Shown: one piece after another, positions 17,259 through 26,125 of the stretch
Layout: each line of letters begins with the position of its first letter
Position numbering within the stretch: position 1 is the stretch's first letter
Assembly (NCBI GenBank): GCA_039680605.1
Contig: JBDKTA010000010.1
Coordinates: 26,749 to 90,748, forward strand
Length of the DNA stretch: 64,000 bases
Reading direction: 5' to 3'
Origin: Planctomycetaceae bacterium
GTDB lineage: Bacteria > Planctomycetota > Phycisphaerae > SM23-33
The notes under the pieces: model-generated
What the model saw: only the letters and a program-made list of their open reading frames with translations
What the model was told of the DNA's origin: nothing
The model's database searches: none
Position numbers and translations under genes: made by a program

Positions 17259-17948
17259 TCACTGGCCGATAGAATTGAGCAGCGTCTGGGCGAACTCCAG
17301 GTCGGCCGGCATGGTGATCTTGACGTTGCGGGCGTCTCCGGCGACTACGCGTACGTCGAAACCCGCCAGTTGCACCAGGTGGGCGTCGTCAGTGGCTTGA
17401 GCGTCGCCGGCATAGGCGGCGCGGAGAATGTCCAGCCGGAACACCTGCGGCGTCTGGGCTTCCCACAGACCGCTGCGGTCGACCGTCGCCTCGATCACGC
17501 CATCGGAGCTGACGCGTTTGACCGTCCCGTGGATCGGCCAGGCGAGAATCGCCGAGCCGCTGCGGGCGGCCTCGAGCAGCACACGGTCCAGGCACTCCTG
17601 GCTGACGCACGGGCGCACCGCGTCATGCACGCAGACCAGCTCGGCCCGCTCATCAACAGCCGCCAGGGCGGCGCGAACAGAATCGCTGCGCATCGCCCCG
17701 CCGGCGATCAGCCGCACCTTCATGCGGTCGAGTTCCGCGCCGTAACGTTCGCGCACGCCCGCCATGTCGTCGGGCGAGACGGGCACCAGAATCTCCAGCA
17801 CCTCCCCCCGCGCGGCGAAGACATCCAGCGTGCGCAGCAGCACCGCTCGCCCGCCAAGAGGGGCGAAGATCTTGCTGACGGGCCCGCCGAACCGCCTGGA
17901 GGCGCCGGCGGCAGGAATGATGACCGACACGTTACGCATGGGCAACAT
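17259..17948 (-). CDS. ispD: 2-C-methyl-D-erythritol 4-phosphate cytidylyltransferase
   Basis: Third step of the MEP isoprenoid route, CTP plus MEP to CDP-ME. About 229 residues. The nucleotide-binding N-terminus is SVIIPAAGASRRFGGPVSKIFAPL (shortened motif PAAGASRRFG with the catalytic R and K), followed by VCVHDAVRPCVS and AWPIHGTVKRV; the C-terminal DDAHLVQLAG is also typical. Start either MLPMRNV (17948) or MRNV (17939); no strong ribosome site distinguishes them. No ispF follows. Confidence 0.93.
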   Translation of the reverse strand: MLPMRNVSVIIPAAGASRRFGGPVSKIFAPLGGRAVLLRTLDVFAARGEVLEILVPVSPDDMAGVRERYGAELDRMKVRLIAGGAMRSDSVRAALAAVDERAELVCVHDAVRPCVSQECLDRVLLEAARSGSAILAWPIHGTVKRVSSDGVIEATVDRSGLWEAQTPQVFRLDILRAAYAGDAQATDDAHLVQLAGFDVRVVAGDARNVKITMPADLEFAQTLLNSIGQ

Positions 17949-18039
17949 CGTAATGCCCGCCCGTCCGCGGAACAATGGCTGGTTTCCCGCTCCATCCCTC
18001 CCTACACTTTTATGGACTCGTTTCTATCAAGGAGCGACC

Positions 18040-19440
18040 TTGGCCGGTACCGGTGAGAGAGCGACGTACGAACTGCCTTTGGCGCCGTCGGCCCAGGCTC
18101 CCGACGCGGATACCGCCCGGGACCACGCCGTTCCGGTGGATATCCTCCTGCAGAACATCGCCATGTTCTGTCGCTTCCGCTGGATGGTGGCCGCCGTGCT
18201 GGCGGCCGTCGGCGCGGCCACATCCCTGCCGGCTCTGTCTGAGACGATGGCGCTGCGCAAGCACCCGCTGTGGCCTTGGGTGCTGGCGGCGGCGCTGGCG
18301 GTTGCGAACGTCATCTACATCACCCAGGCGCGGCGGGTTGGCGCCAGCCGCCGCCGCGCCCAGGCGTTGCTCTGGGCGCAGATCGTCCTGGATCTTGTGG
18401 CGCTGACGGGCGTGGTCTACTTCGTCGGCAGCTTGAGCACGTTTGCAGCCGGGGCATATCTGTTTCACATCGTTCTGTCGTGCATCTTCTTCTCGCGGCG
18501 GCAGAGCCTGGCGGTGGCGATGCTTGCGGCAGCGATGTTCGCGGTGTGCGTATCGGCCGAGCAAGCCGGATGGCTCGCACGAGCAAGCCTCTGGTCGGCG
18601 GCGCCGGTTCAGCCGCAGTCGGTCGAGTGGGTCAACTTCACGCTGGTGATCGTCTTCATGTTCGTGGTGTGGTACCTGGCGTCGATGCTGTCGGAACTGG
18701 TGCGGCGGCGCGGCAGCGAGTTGGCCGCGGCCAATCGCCGCCTCGAACACGCCCGCCAGGAACGCACGCGGCACATGCTGCAGACCACGCACGAGCTCAA
18801 GGCGCCCTTCGCCGCCATCGAGGCCAACACCCAGTTGCTGCTCAACGGCTATGCCGGACCGCTCAGCGAAGCCGCCTTGCCTATCGTGCGGCGGATCGAC
18901 GCCCGCGCCCGGCGCCTGGCCGGCGCCATCCATGACATGCTGCTGCTGGCCAATCTCCAGTCCCTCAGCGAGGCCCCCGCCGAAGCGACTGACCTGGACG
19001 TCGCCGACGTGCTGGCGTGGTGCTGCCAGCAGGTGCGCGACCGCGCCACGGAACGCTGCGTGACGCTGATCGAATCGCTGCAGCCGGCGCCCACGCGCGG
19101 CGTCGAGGAGCATCTCAAGATGCTCTTTGGAAATCTCGTCACCAACGCCGTGCTCTACTCGTTCCCCGGCGGGCAGGTTCGCGTGAGCTGCAACCGCGAC
19201 GACAGCGGCCGCGCCGTGGCATGCATCGAAGACCATGGCATCGGGATCGAGCCTGAAAAACTGCCCCGCATTTTTGAACCGTACTACCGCACGTCGACGG
19301 CAGTCCAGCACAACAGCGAATCCTCCGGACTGGGTTTGGCGATCGTGCGCGACATCGTCACTCGGCACCGCCTCCACCTCAAGGTCTCCAGCCGCATCGA
19401 CGAGGGCACGGTCTTCGAAGTGACGCTGCCGCCGCGGTGA
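18040..19440 (+). CDS. Membrane sensor histidine kinase
   Basis: 467-residue kinase. The TTG start is supported by AAGGAG 5 bases before it and by the frame of the N-terminus. Several membrane helices lie at about residues 45-200 with no obvious extracellular sensor domain, then a short coiled-coil linker. HisKA: the phospho-accepting His is in TTHELKAPFAAIEAN. HATPase: N box GNLVTNAVLYS, G1 CIEDHGIGIEPEKLP, F box IFEPYYR, G2 SSGLGLAIVRD. No response regulator is nearby, so this is an orphan; the signal may be sensed within the membrane. Confidence 0.92.
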   Translation: MAGTGERATYELPLAPSAQAPDADTARDHAVPVDILLQNIAMFCRFRWMVAAVLAAVGAATSLPALSETMALRKHPLWPWVLAAALAVANVIYITQARRVGASRRRAQALLWAQIVLDLVALTGVVYFVGSLSTFAAGAYLFHIVLSCIFFSRRQSLAVAMLAAAMFAVCVSAEQAGWLARASLWSAAPVQPQSVEWVNFTLVIVFMFVVWYLASMLSELVRRRGSELAAANRRLEHARQERTRHMLQTTHELKAPFAAIEANTQLLLNGYAGPLSEAALPIVRRIDARARRLAGAIHDMLLLANLQSLSEAPAEATDLDVADVLAWCCQQVRDRATERCVTLIESLQPAPTRGVEEHLKMLFGNLVTNAVLYSFPGGQVRVSCNRDDSGRAVACIEDHGIGIEPEKLPRIFEPYYRTSTAVQHNSESSGLGLAIVRDIVTRHRLHLKVSSRIDEGTVFEVTLPPR

Positions 19441-19444
19441 TGCG

Positions 19445-20962
19445 CTATTTGATCTGCTCGGCCAGCGCCCGGGCTGCCGCGGGGCCTTTGCCCGAGAGTT
19501 TCAGCACGTACCATGCGGCCATCGCCGTGGCGCCGGGCTGGGCGGGGTCGGGGCTGTCGACGATCTTCCGCAGCGCCGGCAGGGCCTCGGGCTGCTCGAA
19601 TCGCGCCAAGGTCAGCGCCCCGTCGAAGACGGCTTCCTGGTAGGAACTCTTGATCAGCACCCTGGCCAGGCCGATGGTTTCGGGATTAGTGGTCCGCATC
19701 AGCGCCCCGCCGACCATCCGCACGCCGCTGCCGTAGCGTCCGGTGGCGATCTCGTGCAGGCTGTCCATCGCCTGCCGCGTACCCAGGTTCATCAGCAGCG
19801 TCGCGGCCATCGCGCCGCGGATGTGATTGGCCCCGAGCGTGGCGCCCGGTGCATCGAGGCTGCGGATGTACGCCAGCAGCGGCGGAACGTACGCTTCAGC
19901 CAGCGGGCCCCGTGCGGCCATGTCCTTTCGGGCGCACTCGATCACGTAGTCCACAACGATCGGGTGGCCCAGTTTCAACGCCGCCGCGACCGCGGCGCTG
20001 ACCTCGAGCCCACCGCGAAGGCGCGCCAACTCCAACCGCACCAGGGCGGCCACCGACGGGTTGGGATCAGACGCCAGGATCGTCAGATGCTGCTGGGCCT
20101 GCGGGCTCTTGGAGACGATCTTGAGCAGGTAGATCTTGAAGATCGTCAGCTCCGATCCCTGCAGCGCCGTGCGCACCACCTGCACGTCGCCGGGCGATAT
20201 ATCCACCAGCGCCGCATAGGCGGCCACACGCACCGGCGCGGAGCGATCCGACTGCGCCACCTGCCGCGCCAAAGAGACCGCCGAGGCGATCTTGCCCTGG
20301 CCGATCTTGCGCACCAGGAGGCTCACCACCGCGTCGGAGGTCTTGATATCCTCCACCGCCTTGACCAGATCGGCCTTGTGGTCTTCGATCCCCATCTTGA
20401 GCAGCGACAACTGCGCCGTCGTCCGGATGGTGGAATCTCTCGACTTGGCCAGCGTTCGCAGGGCTGGAACAGCTTTGCTGCCGCCGGCGCCCTGGGCGAG
20501 CATGTCGGCCGCCAGCGAGCGGACGTTCTCGTCGCCAATCTTGTCCACCACCTCCAGCAGGTCCTGGTCCGTCAGAATCTTCAGCGGTCCCAGGTGGACC
20601 AGAGCCCCGGCGCGAATCTCGTTGCTGGGGTCGGACCAGACCCGCTCCTTGAGCGCGGCGGCGGCCTCGGGAGTACCGTATTCGCCCAGGGCCTCGACGG
20701 CGAAGGCTCGCAACTCGCGGTCGCCGCAGCGGCTCAGGGCCGCAAACAGCGGCAGCAATCCCGGATCGCGAGTCGCCCGCAGCGCCGGAAGGATGCTGCG
20801 GGTCTTGGACCCGTCGGCCAGGGCGGCCGACAGGTAGTTCAGCGCGGTCATGTAGTCCTGGGCGACCGCCGCACCGGCGGCGCACCAAAGCGTCGCGGCG
20901 GCGATGGCGCTGATCCCCGCGTAGCCGATGCGCCGGCGGGGCGACTGCATGTGATGCATCAT
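19445..20962 (-). CDS. Secreted HEAT-repeat protein
   Basis: 506-residue protein with a signal peptide (RRRIGYAGISAIAAATLWCAAGAAVAQ) and then a string of HEAT/PBS-lyase-type helical repeats, for example LLPLFAALSRCGDRELRAFA, VRSLAADMLAQG and TTAQLSLLKMG. Such arrays are protein-interaction scaffolds; no enzyme motif is visible. The ATG at 20962 follows AGGAG at spacing 8. It converges on the histidine kinase, ends almost abutting, and its 5' end lies 90 bases from the rnpB promoter on the opposite strand. Confidence 0.82.
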   Translation of the reverse strand: MMHHMQSPRRRIGYAGISAIAAATLWCAAGAAVAQDYMTALNYLSAALADGSKTRSILPALRATRDPGLLPLFAALSRCGDRELRAFAVEALGEYGTPEAAAALKERVWSDPSNEIRAGALVHLGPLKILTDQDLLEVVDKIGDENVRSLAADMLAQGAGGSKAVPALRTLAKSRDSTIRTTAQLSLLKMGIEDHKADLVKAVEDIKTSDAVVSLLVRKIGQGKIASAVSLARQVAQSDRSAPVRVAAYAALVDISPGDVQVVRTALQGSELTIFKIYLLKIVSKSPQAQQHLTILASDPNPSVAALVRLELARLRGGLEVSAAVAAALKLGHPIVVDYVIECARKDMAARGPLAEAYVPPLLAYIRSLDAPGATLGANHIRGAMAATLLMNLGTRQAMDSLHEIATGRYGSGVRMVGGALMRTTNPETIGLARVLIKSSYQEAVFDGALTLARFEQPEALPALRKIVDSPDPAQPGATAMAAWYVLKLSGKGPAAARALAEQIK

Positions 20963-21039
20963 GGCAACTGCTCCTGGGGGCCGGTCAGATAATCTCCCCT
21001 GCCCGGCGAGGTAGAATACCACATCCGGCGCGGACGGGG

Positions 21040-21045
21040 TATAAT
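21040..21045 (+). promoter_or_regulatory. -10 box of rnpB
   Basis: Perfect TATAAT, 8 bases before the predicted 5' end of RNase P RNA. A clear -35 is not visible. Confidence 0.7.
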
Positions 21046-21052
21046 ATGATTT

Positions 21053-21560
21053 GTCCGATGCGCGGAAGACCGCTCCCCAGACGCGCGGGGCTTGCCCTGA
21101 CCTGTCGAAGGAGAGGAAAGTCCGAGCACCAATGAGCCACGGTGGTGGGTAACGCCCACCGTCCCGCGTCGCCCCCGGCGAAGCGGGATAGGGAAAGTGC
21201 CACAGAAAAGATACCGCCGGCGGTGAGGGAGCGGCTTGCCGCTCAGAGCCCCCGTCAAGAGCCTCGCCGCGGGTAAGGGTGAAATGGTGCGGTAAGAGCG
21301 CACCGCGTCGTTGGTGACAGCGGCGGCAAGGCAAACCCCACCGGGTGCAAAGCCAAGCAGCGATCGCAGGCCCGGCTCAGGCCCGCTTCGACGGATTTGT
21401 CCGTCGCGGCGCGATCGTGGGTAGGCTGCGTGCGCCGCGCGGGTTCGCCCGCACGGGGCAGAGCCCGTCGGCAACGGCGGGTCGAGATAAATGGTCTTCA
21501 GGCGGTTCCGCATGCCCGGCGGGCTCGTCGACAGAACTCGGCTTACAGTGCAGCGGACAG
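21053..21560 (+). ncRNA. rnpB: RNase P RNA, bacterial type A
   Basis: Catalytic RNA that matures tRNA 5' ends. Conserved blocks in order: GAGGAAAGTCCGAGCA (CR-I), GTAACGCCCACCG, AGGGAAAGTGCCACAGAAA (CR-II), GGTGCGGTAAGAGCGCACCG, AAACCCCACCGGGTGCAA, and CR-V as ACAGAACTCGGCTTACA near the 3' end. The ends were set by the P1 stem: GTCCGATGC at 21053 pairs with GCAGCGGAC ending 21558. A tRNA gene follows 85 bases later on the same strand. Confidence 0.95.
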
Positions 21561-21600
21561 GGCATTATTGAGTGGCGGCAGGCCCCTTGACGATTGGGTC

Positions 21601-21629
21601 TTGTTTTCCCAGGCGCAATCGCGTATAAA
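21601..21629 (+). promoter_or_regulatory. Promoter of tRNA-Pro
   Basis: TTGTTT (21601-21606) and TATAAA (21624-21629) with 17-base spacing, about 14 bases before the tRNA 5' end. Confidence 0.6.
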
Positions 21630-21643
21630 AGCCAGTCGCAACA

Positions 21644-21718
21644 CGGAGCGTAGCTCAGCTTGGCTAGAGCGCTGCGTTCGGGACGCAGAGGTCGCTAGTT
21701 CAAATCTAGTCGCTCCGA
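21644..21718 (+). tRNA. tRNA-Pro (anticodon CGG)
   Basis: Cloverleaf with acceptor arms CGGAGCG/CGCTCCG (C1:G72 pair, characteristic of bacterial tRNA-Pro), D arm GCTC..GAGC, anticodon stem CTGCG/CGCAG around loop TTCGGGA with CGG at 21679-21681, T arm CTAG-TTCAAAT-CTAG, discriminator A. CCA is not encoded. Confidence 0.95.
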
Positions 21719-21730
21719 CTTTTGGGATAA

Positions 21731-21766
21731 GGACTTACGACGATTTGAAAAAGTCGTCGTAAGTCC
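21731..21766 (+). repeat. 13-bp perfect hairpin after tRNA-Pro
   Basis: GGACTTACGACGA and TCGTCGTAAGTCC flank a 10-base A-rich loop. No T-tract follows, but CCGGTCCCCAATCCGGTCCCC repeats come next. The strand could form a tight stem; a role in tRNA 3' processing or termination is possible. The remainder to 21924 holds no gene. Confidence 0.75.
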
Positions 21767-21924
21767 CCGGTCCCCAATCCGGTCCCCAAATCTGCTCAAT
21801 GCCTTAGGTTCATAGCATTTACCAGCCCCCAAGCCGGCATGTCCGCCCCCCACGAAGAAATTGCCTTTCCATGAGTCAGAGGCAGTCAACCTGAGATCAT
21901 CTCGGCCGTGTTGAGGTGGATGTA

Positions 21925-23403
21925 TTATCTTGGTTCCGCTGCGTTCACACGCCCACTTTGGTTGTCCCGATAGGAATCATCCACCGAACAGACCGAGAGC
22001 TGACCCTTGACGCCAGGTGGCAGAGCGAAGGACTCACCATAAGTGACGGCGATGACTCGCTCGTCAGCGAAGATGAGGTAGCAGACCGCGACGTCTCCGT
22101 CTTCGGCCGGTGCCGGTGCTGTCCACGTCAGACCGGCGGCCGTTCTTTGAACATTGCCGGGAGGTCCCGGCGGAATGGTTTCGACCAGTCCATCCCTGAA
22201 CGCGTCGATCCTGCGTTGAATGTCCTGTCTTAGTTTGTTTTTCTTCCACTCGTCTTCAGTCTTGAGCACCGTCGCCCCTTTTGCGCCGGGGCTTCCGTTG
22301 CCGAAGGCGACATTGTTCTGCCAGGTGTTATTGCCGCCCGCGTTGTCATCGAAGGCACGCGCACGATTACGATACGCCAAGCAGTATCGGATCGTGTTGC
22401 GGCCTCCCGGACCCATCTTGTAGCCGTTGCCATCGCCCTTCTTCGGGCCCATGCCGCTGCCGCTGACGAAGTTGTACTCGATCAGATTCCCCGTGCTGAC
22501 CCACATGTCCAGCCCGTCATCGGAGTTATCCGTGCAGACGTTGTAGCGGTAGATGGAAGCCCGCGGTGTAACCGGGGGTTCGCCCTGGGCAGGCGTCTTG
22601 CCCGCGACGCGTCTTAAAGCATCCTGTCCCGCCCCGTCAGAGTGTTCTCGGAGCTCCTGATTATCCCGGAACAGATTCCCCTCGAACATGTTGCCGCTGC
22701 CCGGCCCCAGGATGTGTGCGCCGCTGCTGCAATGAAAACACTCATTGCCGCGAAGCAGATTCCGGTGGCACCCTTTGCTCGGGTTGGCACTGTACAGCCG
22801 GATGCCGGTGGCACCCACTTCGATCTCGTCAGGCGAATGGCGCTCCCCGCCGGTGCGTATCATGTTTCCTTCAACGACATTGTCGGATGAGTCTATCAGT
22901 GCGATGCCGCCGGGCGGATAGCTATATCCCGGCTTATCCCGTGTCTTCCTGGCGCGGTCCTGGATGATGTTGCGTATGCTGAACCCGCGAACATGAATAA
23001 ACCTGACCTGGTGCAGGAGGATCCCAAAGTAGTGCTCCCGCCGGCCGTCGATCACCGGCTCTTCGCCCGGGAAATTGCGGAAGCGGATGGGCGATTCGGC
23101 GGTCCCGCTGCGTTTGATGATCAGCCCGGCAGCGTACTGGCCCTTCCGGACAAACACGGCGTCTCCCGGTTGAACGGAGTAGGCCGCTTTCTGCAGCGTT
23201 TTCCAGGGCTGCAACACCGTTCCTGGGTTGCGGTCATCGCCATCGGGTGCGACGACAAAGACTCCTCCGCCCAAAGTGCTGGTTGACGGCATCGTCGTCG
23301 CGACTTCGTCACAATGCGCGCTGGGCAAAGCCGCCAGCAGAAATGCAGACACTATCAGCATCAGAGAACACCCGGTTACCACTGCTTTCATCATCGCGTT
23401 CAC
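21925..23403 (-). CDS. Secreted right-handed parallel beta-helix protein
   Basis: 492 residues, exported (hydrophobic residues 10-26, cleavage near AHCDE). After VFVVAPDGDDRNPGTVLQPW come regular beta-helix coils marked by ALIDSSDNVVEGNMIRTGG, HRNLLRGNECFHC, GNMFEGNLFRDN and NLIEYNFVSG, as in pectate-lyase-like or alginate-lyase-like proteins. A C-terminal stretch (PPGPPGNVQRTAAGLTWTAP) looks like a fibronectin-III-type appendage. Catalytic residues cannot be assigned. A GTG start is preceded by GAGG at spacing 9; it begins four bases after the stop of the upstream glycoside-hydrolase-like gene, so they probably share an mRNA. Confidence 0.78.
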   Translation of the reverse strand: MNAMMKAVVTGCSLMLIVSAFLLAALPSAHCDEVATTMPSTSTLGGGVFVVAPDGDDRNPGTVLQPWKTLQKAAYSVQPGDAVFVRKGQYAAGLIIKRSGTAESPIRFRNFPGEEPVIDGRREHYFGILLHQVRFIHVRGFSIRNIIQDRARKTRDKPGYSYPPGGIALIDSSDNVVEGNMIRTGGERHSPDEIEVGATGIRLYSANPSKGCHRNLLRGNECFHCSSGAHILGPGSGNMFEGNLFRDNQELREHSDGAGQDALRRVAGKTPAQGEPPVTPRASIYRYNVCTDNSDDGLDMWVSTGNLIEYNFVSGSGMGPKKGDGNGYKMGPGGRNTIRYCLAYRNRARAFDDNAGGNNTWQNNVAFGNGSPGAKGATVLKTEDEWKKNKLRQDIQRRIDAFRDGLVETIPPGPPGNVQRTAAGLTWTAPAPAEDGDVAVCYLIFADERVIAVTYGESFALPPGVKGQLSVCSVDDSYRDNQSGRVNAAEPR

Positions 23404-23407
23404 GTGC

Positions 23408-26053
23408 TCAATCCTCTTCAGACGCGATCAGAAGCCAGCCGCGACCCGGATCAACCGGAATGCGGGCGTCGGGGGCAAAGGACGATGCCGGCTGGAATTG
23501 TTCAATGGCCGGCGCGCGCAGCACGGTCCCGGCCGGGTCGAGGCCAAGGGCCTTCCAGTCCACCGTGAGTTTGACCTCGGTCTTCTCCGGCGCCCAGCTT
23601 GCCAGGGCGATGAGGCTCTTTCCGGCCTTGCGATATACGGTGGCGAGCACGCTGGCGTTGTCGGTTTTCACAGGGCAGGCGGGGTTCCACCAGCCGTGCA
23701 GTTCGACGCCGGCCATGCCGAACTCGTCCCAGAGTTTCCAGATCGGCCGCGGGTCGCCGGACCAGCCTCGGCGCGTGACCTCGCCGAACACCATACCGTG
23801 CCAGGGGTTGGGCTTGTCGAGCATTTCGCTCATCAGGCCGAACGGAATGCCGGCTTGCTGGACCAGCATCTGGTCGGGCGGGAGGTTGCAATCGTGGCCT
23901 TCGCCAAACCAGAGACGGTGGACGTAAGGGAAGTTCTCCATGAACACGTAGGCCGACGCGATGTTGCCGGCCGTCGGGTGCGTGTGATTCCACGAATGCA
24001 GGTCGGCCAGCAGCGGTTTGCCGGCCGCCTCGAAGATCCGGTGGGCACGCTGGAATGCTTTGCGCCCTAGCGCCGTGTCGTCGATGTACAGGCCGTCGAT
24101 GCCGGTTTCCCTCAGCGTAAAAGCCAGTCCCTCGAGATAGAAGTTGTCGAGCCGGGAATCCGGCGTGGTGATGACGGCCAGATCGAGCATGCCCTTGTAC
24201 GCCCCGCGCAGTTCCGTGCGCCAGGCGGGGATGAAGCCGCTATCGCCGAGATGCTCGACCAGCCATGGATGGGGACCCTCCGGGTTTGTGAGCGGGCGGG
24301 CCTTGACGCCATCGAGACCCGGGCTGGCACAGATGATCTCACCCCCTAGAGACCAGAAGGCGAAGAGCTCGCTCAGGTTGTTCGTGATCTCGCGGGTCGT
24401 GTAGTAGATCTTCACCTTCAGGCCGCTGGCGTGAGCGTCGGCGACCACCTTCTTCAACAGCGGCATCGACGATTCGTAGTACGGATAGTTGATGACGGGG
24501 TTGGCTTGATGACTATGGTGGATGTTGAGGATGTTCGCCCCCCCGGCCTTGACGCGGGCGGGATCGCGGTCGTCTCCGCCGTGCTGGTAGCGCAAGGTCC
24601 ACTGCTCCTGGGTATTGAGCGGCTTGAATGGCGTCAGGAGCAGCCGGAAGTTGAAGTCCAGCGGCCGGCCTGCGACCAGTTCGCGCGGGCCGGTGTAGGC
24701 GACCGCCCTTGTGCCGGCGGCGGATTTGTTCAACCGGATGCCGCCGGTGCCCCACGACTCCGGGACCATCAACCGGCGCCAGTGGTAGTAGCAGTTGATC
24801 AGCGGCTTGCGCCAGTTCGCGCCGTACAACTGGAGCTTGAAGCCCCCGTTGACCGCCCCGATCCAGAAGCCGTCCTGATGAAAGCTGGGGTTCCACTTCC
24901 AGTCCAGCGAGGCCGGGCAGCGGCCGCCGGCTTGCGTCAGCCCCATGAAATACTCGTCCGCCCCGGGCGCCACGGCCACCTCCAGGCGAATGTCTTTCAC
25001 CTTCACCGCCCGCGCCGCGGCGAGGCGGCAACGAATATCGGCAAAGCCGTCGTATTCCAGCAGGCCCTCGACGTCGAGGCGCATCCCGGAGGCCTTCGAT
25101 TCAGCCCGCCAGTTCACCGCGCCTTCCGACTCGCGGGTGAACCGGATCTCGGAGGCCTCGAACGTCACGCTGCCTTCGTCCGTTTCCACCACGAACCGCA
25201 GCGGCGCCGACAGCAACTTTCGGGTCGCCTTGCCGGCAATGGCAGTGTTGTCGGCATTGAAGAATGACCTGATCTGCGCAGGCAGCCCGTCTTCGCCCAG
25301 CGCAAGGTCGCGGCCGAGAATCTTCAGCGTCCGGCCGTCGCGGACGACCGGCGTGAACGGCCGCGTGACGACGCGGTCGTCCAGGCCGATGGTCGAATCG
25401 AGCCATCGCAGCCGCGACAGTCGTTTGGCATCGTGGTCGCCGTGGTCATCCAGCGGCGCTCCCTCGACGGTCAGTCTTACCTCGACCGCCTGCGAAACGC
25501 CTCCCGCCGTGATTACGATCCTGCCGCGGATCGGCCCGGCAACATTCTTTGGGACGTCCATGCCGAACCAGAGGGCCTGGAGGCGCCCCTTCTCGACGTT
25601 GACCGTCTTGGTAAAGGCCCGCCCGAGAAAGTCTGTGCCGCCGAGGTTGAAGCAGCGGATACCGGGCAGATTCTCACAGTGAACCACCAGAGGCCCTGTC
25701 GCCGCTTTGGCTGCGAACAAGCCGACCTGGAAAACGTAGAACTCCCCCGGCTGTGCCGTGCCGACAAAGACGCCGGTGTGCCCCGGCAGATTGTTGATCC
25801 ATCGACGCGGCAGGCCGGCGGCCTTGCGGATCGAGTGCGCCCGGTCTTCAACAAACAACGTCCAGTCGTTTTTCAGTGTGCCGACGAACTTCGCCACATC
25901 CTCGGCGCTGGCAAGGTCATCCATGTCGCTTCTCACTTTCGGGTCGTGGACCATCGCGGTCGTCCTGCCTGAAGGCATGTTCACCTCTGCCAGGACTGTC
26001 CCCATCGCGATTGCCCCGGCAAGCGCTACGGCGTAGACTCTCGGTATCGCCAT
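23408..26053 (-). CDS. Large secreted glycoside-hydrolase-like protein (DUF6067-type)
   Basis: 881-residue protein with a signal peptide (residues 1-22). After beta-sandwich-type N-terminal regions, a TIM-barrel-like part can be read: NILNIHHSHQANP, GLKVKIYYTTREITNNL, DNFYLEGLAFTLRETGIDGL, YIDDTALGRKAFQRA, LADLHSWNHTHPTAGN and WFGEGHDCNLPPDQ. The acidic pair near IDGLYIDD and FGEG would suit a hydrolase active site; this is inference. The general layout resembles glycoside-hydrolase-domain proteins of planctomycetes and Bacteroidota. It lies between the beta-helix and glycyl-radical genes, all on the minus strand. Confidence 0.65.
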   Translation of the reverse strand: MAIPRVYAVALAGAIAMGTVLAEVNMPSGRTTAMVHDPKVRSDMDDLASAEDVAKFVGTLKNDWTLFVEDRAHSIRKAAGLPRRWINNLPGHTGVFVGTAQPGEFYVFQVGLFAAKAATGPLVVHCENLPGIRCFNLGGTDFLGRAFTKTVNVEKGRLQALWFGMDVPKNVAGPIRGRIVITAGGVSQAVEVRLTVEGAPLDDHGDHDAKRLSRLRWLDSTIGLDDRVVTRPFTPVVRDGRTLKILGRDLALGEDGLPAQIRSFFNADNTAIAGKATRKLLSAPLRFVVETDEGSVTFEASEIRFTRESEGAVNWRAESKASGMRLDVEGLLEYDGFADIRCRLAAARAVKVKDIRLEVAVAPGADEYFMGLTQAGGRCPASLDWKWNPSFHQDGFWIGAVNGGFKLQLYGANWRKPLINCYYHWRRLMVPESWGTGGIRLNKSAAGTRAVAYTGPRELVAGRPLDFNFRLLLTPFKPLNTQEQWTLRYQHGGDDRDPARVKAGGANILNIHHSHQANPVINYPYYESSMPLLKKVVADAHASGLKVKIYYTTREITNNLSELFAFWSLGGEIICASPGLDGVKARPLTNPEGPHPWLVEHLGDSGFIPAWRTELRGAYKGMLDLAVITTPDSRLDNFYLEGLAFTLRETGIDGLYIDDTALGRKAFQRAHRIFEAAGKPLLADLHSWNHTHPTAGNIASAYVFMENFPYVHRLWFGEGHDCNLPPDQMLVQQAGIPFGLMSEMLDKPNPWHGMVFGEVTRRGWSGDPRPIWKLWDEFGMAGVELHGWWNPACPVKTDNASVLATVYRKAGKSLIALASWAPEKTEVKLTVDWKALGLDPAGTVLRAPAIEQFQPASSFAPDARIPVDPGRGWLLIASEED

Positions 26054-26125
26054 GTCGTCCTCTGTTCACGAATATACTCGATGCAACGCTAACGCAAGGC
26101 ATCTAGAGCAACGGCAAGTTCGGCC

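Noticed and set aside
21719..21925. Possible att site in the 3' end of tRNA-Pro
   Set aside because: No direct repeat of the tRNA 3' sequence was found beside the integrase or at the window end.
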